The notes under the pieces: model-generated
The model's input: only the letters and a program-made list of their open reading frames with translations
The model's database searches: none
Told to the model about the DNA's origin: nothing
Position numbers and translations under genes: made by a program
Assembly (NCBI GenBank): GCA_008638375.1
Contig: CM018038.1
Span: 19,213,985 to 19,277,984 of the forward strand
DNA: 64,000 nt
Source of the DNA: Nyssa sinensis
Taxonomy: Eukaryota > Streptophyta > Magnoliopsida > Cornales > Nyssaceae
Reading direction: 5' to 3'
In this document: in pieces, positions 60,102-64,000 of the stretch
Layout: every line of letters starts with the position of its first letter
Position numbering within the stretch: the stretch's first letter is position 1

Positions 60102-60502
60102 TCCCTATCAGTAGATAACATCTGGTGGAGTCGCGGATCAACATGGGTGAATCCCATGGAGAAACTGGTATGAGCCACTTTCTCATCATCATCACACCCA
60201 CGCAAAATGTTCTTGAGCTGCTCCTCCATTGCGGATAATCGGGTTTGGTCATCTACAGCACGACATGTGGTATCATCATTGACATAAACAAAACATGCTA
60301 TTCGCTTGTTGTGTGTCCAAACTTCAGCAGCAACAACATTGAAGTAAAGGTTGGCAAGGACAGCAGAAATCTCTGATAAGAGACCTGGGCGGTCCCTACC
60401 TATGAGCTCAATGGCTGTGAGATTACCGATGGAGTGCACTTCTACTCTCTTTCCCGGCCAAGTCTTCAACCTATCTGAGGTGTGGCCATTAGAACCCAGA
60501 GC

Positions 60503-60887
60503 CTGTAATAACATAAAAAAAGAAGTTGAAAGAAAACAAGAGAAATTATCCGAAGGAAAGGATGCCCAAGTCCCTGCTTTTGCAGTTCATCCAGCCCCTT
60601 ACATGAATCCCCTTCCAAGGAAGGGCCGGCCCCTAAAGAGAACCTTGTAATCAGTGCATTTGTTTCATATTTCTGATGAGATGAGTATACCCCAATGTAC
60701 CATGTTTTCGACATCCTGTGATCAGGAACTGAGAGAACTGTAAATGGGAACCAGAGGTTAACCTTTCCTTCATCTATATAACATGTAATACCTCTATTGA
60801 GTTTGATGAAGCTAAATTAAAATTAAAGAGTACTGATCCTATTTACTATGAATTAGGAAGAGATGGTATGCTTATTATTCCATCCTC
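60503..60887 (-). other. Upstream intron sequence of the ACR1-like gene
   Basis: On - the exon is preceded by TGTTATTACAG, a good acceptor. No further exon with ACT-domain sequence could be read before the gypsy LTR. An open frame on + (60733-61077) runs across the LTR edge and is not assigned. Confidence 0.5.
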
Positions 60888-61365
60888 ACCTATACTACTA
60901 ATATACCATAATTTGACTACAGCAATTCAGAGTTTGCATGACACGTGGCATCTAAGAATTCTTCGACATACAAATCTTAGGGTAATTGGTTTGTTCAACC
61001 GAATAGATATTGACATTTCAGAGGTAAGGGTTTCCGAACTGGTCACTGCCTTCCTTAGGCTACTGACCTTAATATAAGGAAACTGAGTTCAATATGGCAA
61101 CTACTATCTTCAGGATATCTTCAAATCCCTATATTCATGACTCCTAATCCTGCTCAAGTTAGGAAATCTACACCCTATAAATAAAGCAGTAAGGTACACT
61201 TTCTATTCATGTTCAATTCTTCTCATGAATTACTGCTTTTATTTTATTTACTGATTTTATCATCGGACCGGCTACCACTGAAGCTTTCCTGGTGACCCTT
61301 TAATCTCAAGTTCTTGACAAGTAACCAAGGATGGGAGGCCCTCCGACCAGAAAAGAGCAACATCA
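60888..61365 (+). repeat. 5' LTR of the right gypsy element
   Basis: The right end CATCA is set by the following primer site. The left end is approximate, placed by the CTAATATACCATA block shared with the LTR at 5725. It has ACCCTATAAATAAAG as TATA box (about 61170) and a CT-rich leader. Confidence 0.7.
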
Positions 61366-61366
61366 G

Positions 61367-61380
61367 TTTGGCGCCGTCTG
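61367..61380 (+). promoter_or_regulatory. Primer-binding site, Tat type
   Basis: TTTGGCGCCGTCTG one base after the LTR. TGGCGCCGT is complementary to the 3' end of plant tRNA-Asp, the primer usual for the Tat group. Confidence 0.85.
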
Positions 61381-61460
61381 TAGGAACGACAATCGTTCTT
61401 CCTATTTTTTTTTTCTTCTTTAAAACAACAAATCTATTGTCTTTTTTCTTCCCAAAGACA

Positions 61461-63030
61461 ATGGCTCCCAACCTTCGTCCTAGAAAGAACTCTCAAAACC
61501 CTTAGAATCACCCTCCTACTAGAAGAGGAAGAGGACAAACACCCATTCATTTACAACAGCAGCTTGATCGGATTCAATGGCAGTCTGATCAGATGCAGGA
61601 ACAACTCATTGCCATGTCACAAGCTCTGACTTCATTGGCTTAGAAAAAACGGAGTAATCCTCCTCCTCCTACTAACGTTGTTCATGAAGGACCTCAACCT
61701 CTTGCCACCACCACAGGCGGAGGATATCCCCCAATGAGGAGTTGCCTAGCATGCAACTGGTACACCCCCATGGTACCATTCATATAGGGATTGATCCCCA
61801 ATCATCAATAGCTGTGGGGAGAGGAATGCCCACGTTTTATCCTTCTGTCTACTACTAAAGCAAAACGAGGATACCAATTCCAACGGCCTTTGGAGCCAAT
61901 CCAACGCCGCAGGAATCCCAACCTCCTGAGACACCAGTCCCTCTAGTCTTGGGAGAGCAGCATCCTTCTGCTAACACCGTATAAATTTCTCCCGTAAAGC
62001 TAGGACCTCGAGGTGTAAGACAAGACCAACAACGAGGCACTGATCACGCAACAAGTCCTGCCTAAAGCTCATCAGAGGGTAGAGGAGATGGCAGACTCTC
62101 AGGATCAGATGATCTTAACCAAAGGGTTCTACGCCCCTCTAGAGCACGACGAGCTAAGTAAACTGCTCCACGCCATTCACTTCTGTCATAATGACAGATG
62201 AGTTACCTAAGAAATTTTTTGTCCCAAAACTCATCCTCTATGACGGGTTTGAGGACCCTGGGGACCACCTATCTCATTATCAACACACAATGGCTCTCCA
62301 CAAGGCCACCGATGCCTTTATGTGTCGAATGATTGTAACCAGCCTAAAGGGTACTGCCCTTAAATGGTTTCATAATCTTCCCCAGAAATCGATTAATAAC
62401 TTTTATGAGCTTAGTAGGTTATTTCTTGACCAACTCTTAACAAGTTTGAAGTTGAGAAAAGGACTAGAATTCTTAATATCTGTGAAGCAAGCAAAGGGAG
62501 AATCATTTCGGGAGTACATAACTCGTTTTAATATGGAGTTCATGTAGATAACCAATTGCAGTCCAAGTTTCCTAGTGGCCGCCCTCACTTCAGGCCTTGG
62601 GCTTGGACGTTTCCAGGACTCCTTAACCAAGGATCCTCCTATCGATTTGACAACACTCATGGATAGAGCACAAAACATATTAATCTCGAAGATACAAAAA
62701 TCTCATTCCAAAGAGCTAAAGAACAAGCTCAGAAGGATGAGCGAATTCAGAAGAGGGATAACAACGCTAATAAGAAGAGGATCAGAAGCCCCGACAAGAT
62801 AACAGTACCTAGAGCCCAGAACAACTCTAACTCTAGGAGGTATGAGACTTACACCCCTCTGAATGCCTTTCTTACCCATATACTCTAATAGATCCAGACT
62901 TGTGAAAAGCTGAGGTGGCCAGAGCCACTAAAAAGCCATCCCGAGTCAAGAAATCATAACAAGTATTGTGATTTTCATAAGGACCAGGGGCACACGACTG
63001 AGGAGTGCGGGACTCTAAAGTAAGAGATAC
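61461..63030 (+). pseudogene. Decayed gypsy gag
   Basis: An ATG at 61461 (MAPNLRPRK) is followed by stops at codon 15 and later. The best preserved part is 62191-62547, with FVPKLILYDGFEDPGDHLSHY, MIVTSLKGTALKWFHNLP and KQAKGESFREYITRFN, the retrotransposon gag core. A continuation lies at 62575-62802 (AALTSGLGLGRFQDSL). A zinc-knuckle segment YCDFHKDQGHTTEEC is at 62963-63010. Frames are separated by stops, so no intact Gag can be made. Confidence 0.85.
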
Positions 63031-63334
63031 AACATCTCATCAGGAGAGGATACTAAGAGAGTTTGTCCCCCAGGATAGAAGGCAAAACCCCCGTGATAAA
63101 AGACCACCTCAAAGAAGGCAAGAGCAAAGGTCTGAACAAAGGAAAATTCAGAATGATCAGCAATGAAAAAATAATCAAGTCATCTTCGTGCTTCACATTG
63201 ACAATACGATGAAAAGAACGTCTATTCGAGCCATGAAAAGATATACTCGGGAGGCAAGGGTAGAGCCCGGTATCATCCAGATTTTGACCATTGAGAAAAA
63301 GGTGAAGTCAAAACCTTAAATCTAGTTCTCTGAA

Positions 63335-63676
63335 TTGGACCTCATTAAGATACATTTTTCCCACATCGATGCTCTTGTCATCTCACTCAAAATTGCTAAT
63401 TTTGATATTAGAAAGATTCTCGTAGATACTGGAAGTTTTACAAACGTATTATTCTACGAACCCTTTAAACACATAAAACTCAACTTTTATGACATCAGAG
63501 ATACTGTTGCTGTCATGGCAGGATTCGACGGGAATCTTAACATCCTAATGGACAAAATTGATCTACCGACTACAATAGGAAAGGAGGATGGACAGAAGAC
63601 ACTGATCTTTGAATACATGGTCCTAGACACTAAATCTCCTTATAATGTAATTATTGGAAGGCCTTGGATCCACTAG
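63335..63676 (+). pseudogene. Gypsy aspartic protease domain
   Basis: A 113-residue frame with the catalytic LVDTGSFTNVLF (Asp-Thr-Gly) and the closing YNVIIGRPWIH typical of gypsy proteases. It ends at TAG directly after IH, where the homologous polyprotein would continue, and the following frame (MGSVTSTLHQCLKY) continues in phase, so this is a nonsense mutation. Sequence from 63680 to the window end is the decayed protease-RT linker. Confidence 0.85.
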
Positions 63677-64000
63677 ATGGGATCAGTTACTTCAACCCTC
63701 CATCAATGCTTGAAATATGTCCACAACAACAAAATTCTCACCATCAAGGGCTGTTAGCCCACTGCCCGGGAAAGTCATGCCCTCGCACTAAAAGAAAAGC
63801 CTTTCAAATAGCAATTATAGTACCCTCATGAAAGGGAAAGTTCCACATCTTCCAATTTTCATGAGTAGAAAAATGTCCTTCCGAGATTGACGAGCCACTG
63901 AGTCCTAGAGGGAGAGACAGCGCAGTCAAACCAATGGAGGAGCCCATCAAAGTACTCATCAGCATTAAAGAAGAGGGAAAGTACGTACACACTGGCTCAG

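Larger units (their letters stand above)
53192..60502 (-). pseudogene. ACR1: ACT-domain repeat protein ACR1-like, exon split by copia, 5' part missing
   Basis: Plant ACR proteins carry four ACT domains and are thought to sense amino acids. Visible coding: 60502-60102 plus 54643-54427 (one exon cut by copia), 53972-53868, and 53512-53192 ending TGA; together 347 codons. ACT repeat: VHSIGNLTAIELIGRDRPGL, VVAAEVWTHNKRIAC, then LHQMLSTDRD; next ACT: GYTVVSVRCKDRPKLVFD, CTLTDMQYVVFHATISS; last ACT: LELCAKDRVGLLSEVTRVL, AGVTTVGEQAVNVFYVQDASG; C-terminus LLERLLA. These agree best with Arabidopsis ACR1 from memory (about 477 residues). The two halves of the split exon meet in frame inside the conserved DRDYE motif. 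Exons for the first 120 or so residues are not seen before the gypsy LTR at about 60890. Read-through into the copia would add only VELTRY before a stop. Confidence 0.85.
60888..64000 (+). mobile_element. Second Tat-type gypsy element, 5' portion
   Basis: LTR about 60888-61365, primer site at 61367, decayed gag and protease, running off the right edge. Same orientation as the element at the left edge, and a clearly related LTR. Several in-frame stops in gag and after the protease show it is dead. Confidence 0.85.

Noticed and set aside
60733..61077. 114-residue frame on + crossing the gypsy LTR start
   Set aside because: Looks protein-like (FDEAKLKLKSTDPIYYELG) but runs into LTR sequence and matches nothing I recognise; not called a gene.
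1..64000. tRNA, rRNA or microRNA genes
   Set aside because: None was recognised by eye apart from tRNA-like SINE heads; a covariance-model scan would be needed to exclude them.

Overview
The window is nuclear DNA of a flowering plant, most likely a eudicot. Three genes have plant-type intron structures, the intergenic DNA is AT-rich, and there are Ty3/gypsy and Ty1/copia retrotransposons, hAT-type miniature elements, a Mutator-like relic, SINEs and LINE tails. No organelle, bacterial or CRISPR features were seen. The species cannot be fixed from the sequence. All gene models below were built by reading splice sites and joining frames by eye, using family alignments from memory.

Layout. 1-6355: the 3' part of a Tat-type Ty3/gypsy element, comprising the integrase end on +, a 22-unit array of alternating hairpins, a spliced antisense ORF on -, the polypurine tract and the 3' LTR. 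6356-10383: decayed intergenic DNA. 10389-14503: a probable 4.1-kb solo LTR flanked by TTTGG. 15861-18822: a decayed Mutator-like element. 19019-31733 (+): an eight-exon protein phosphatase 2C gene whose introns hold hAT MITEs, SINEs and LINE tails. 33190-33696: a fold-back MITE. 34520-52238 (+): a ten-exon DnaJ/DnaJ-X chaperone gene. Its fifth intron contains a full 4.85-kb copia element (40285-45132, TSD TTTAA), and three of its nine introns appear to start with GC instead of GT. 53192-60502 (-): the 3' two thirds of an ACT-repeat gene resembling ACR1. Its large exon is split by a second copia element (54644-60101) with nearly identical LTRs. About 60.89 kb to the window end: the 5' LTR, primer-binding site, gag and protease of a second, decayed Tat-type gypsy element, which lies where the 5' exons of the ACR1-like gene would be expected.

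The PP2C and DnaJ genes look intact and translatable despite heavy intron invasion. The ACR1-like gene looks dead or badly impaired: it has an exonic retrotransposon, and no upstream exon was found before the gypsy LTR. The signals most worth following are the antisense, TATA-bearing, intron-containing gene plus hairpin array in the left gypsy element; the cluster of GC-AG introns in the DnaJ gene; and the copia insertion in ACR1, which lacks a target-site duplication, has TG...GA termini, and carries stop-riddled coding between almost identical LTRs.
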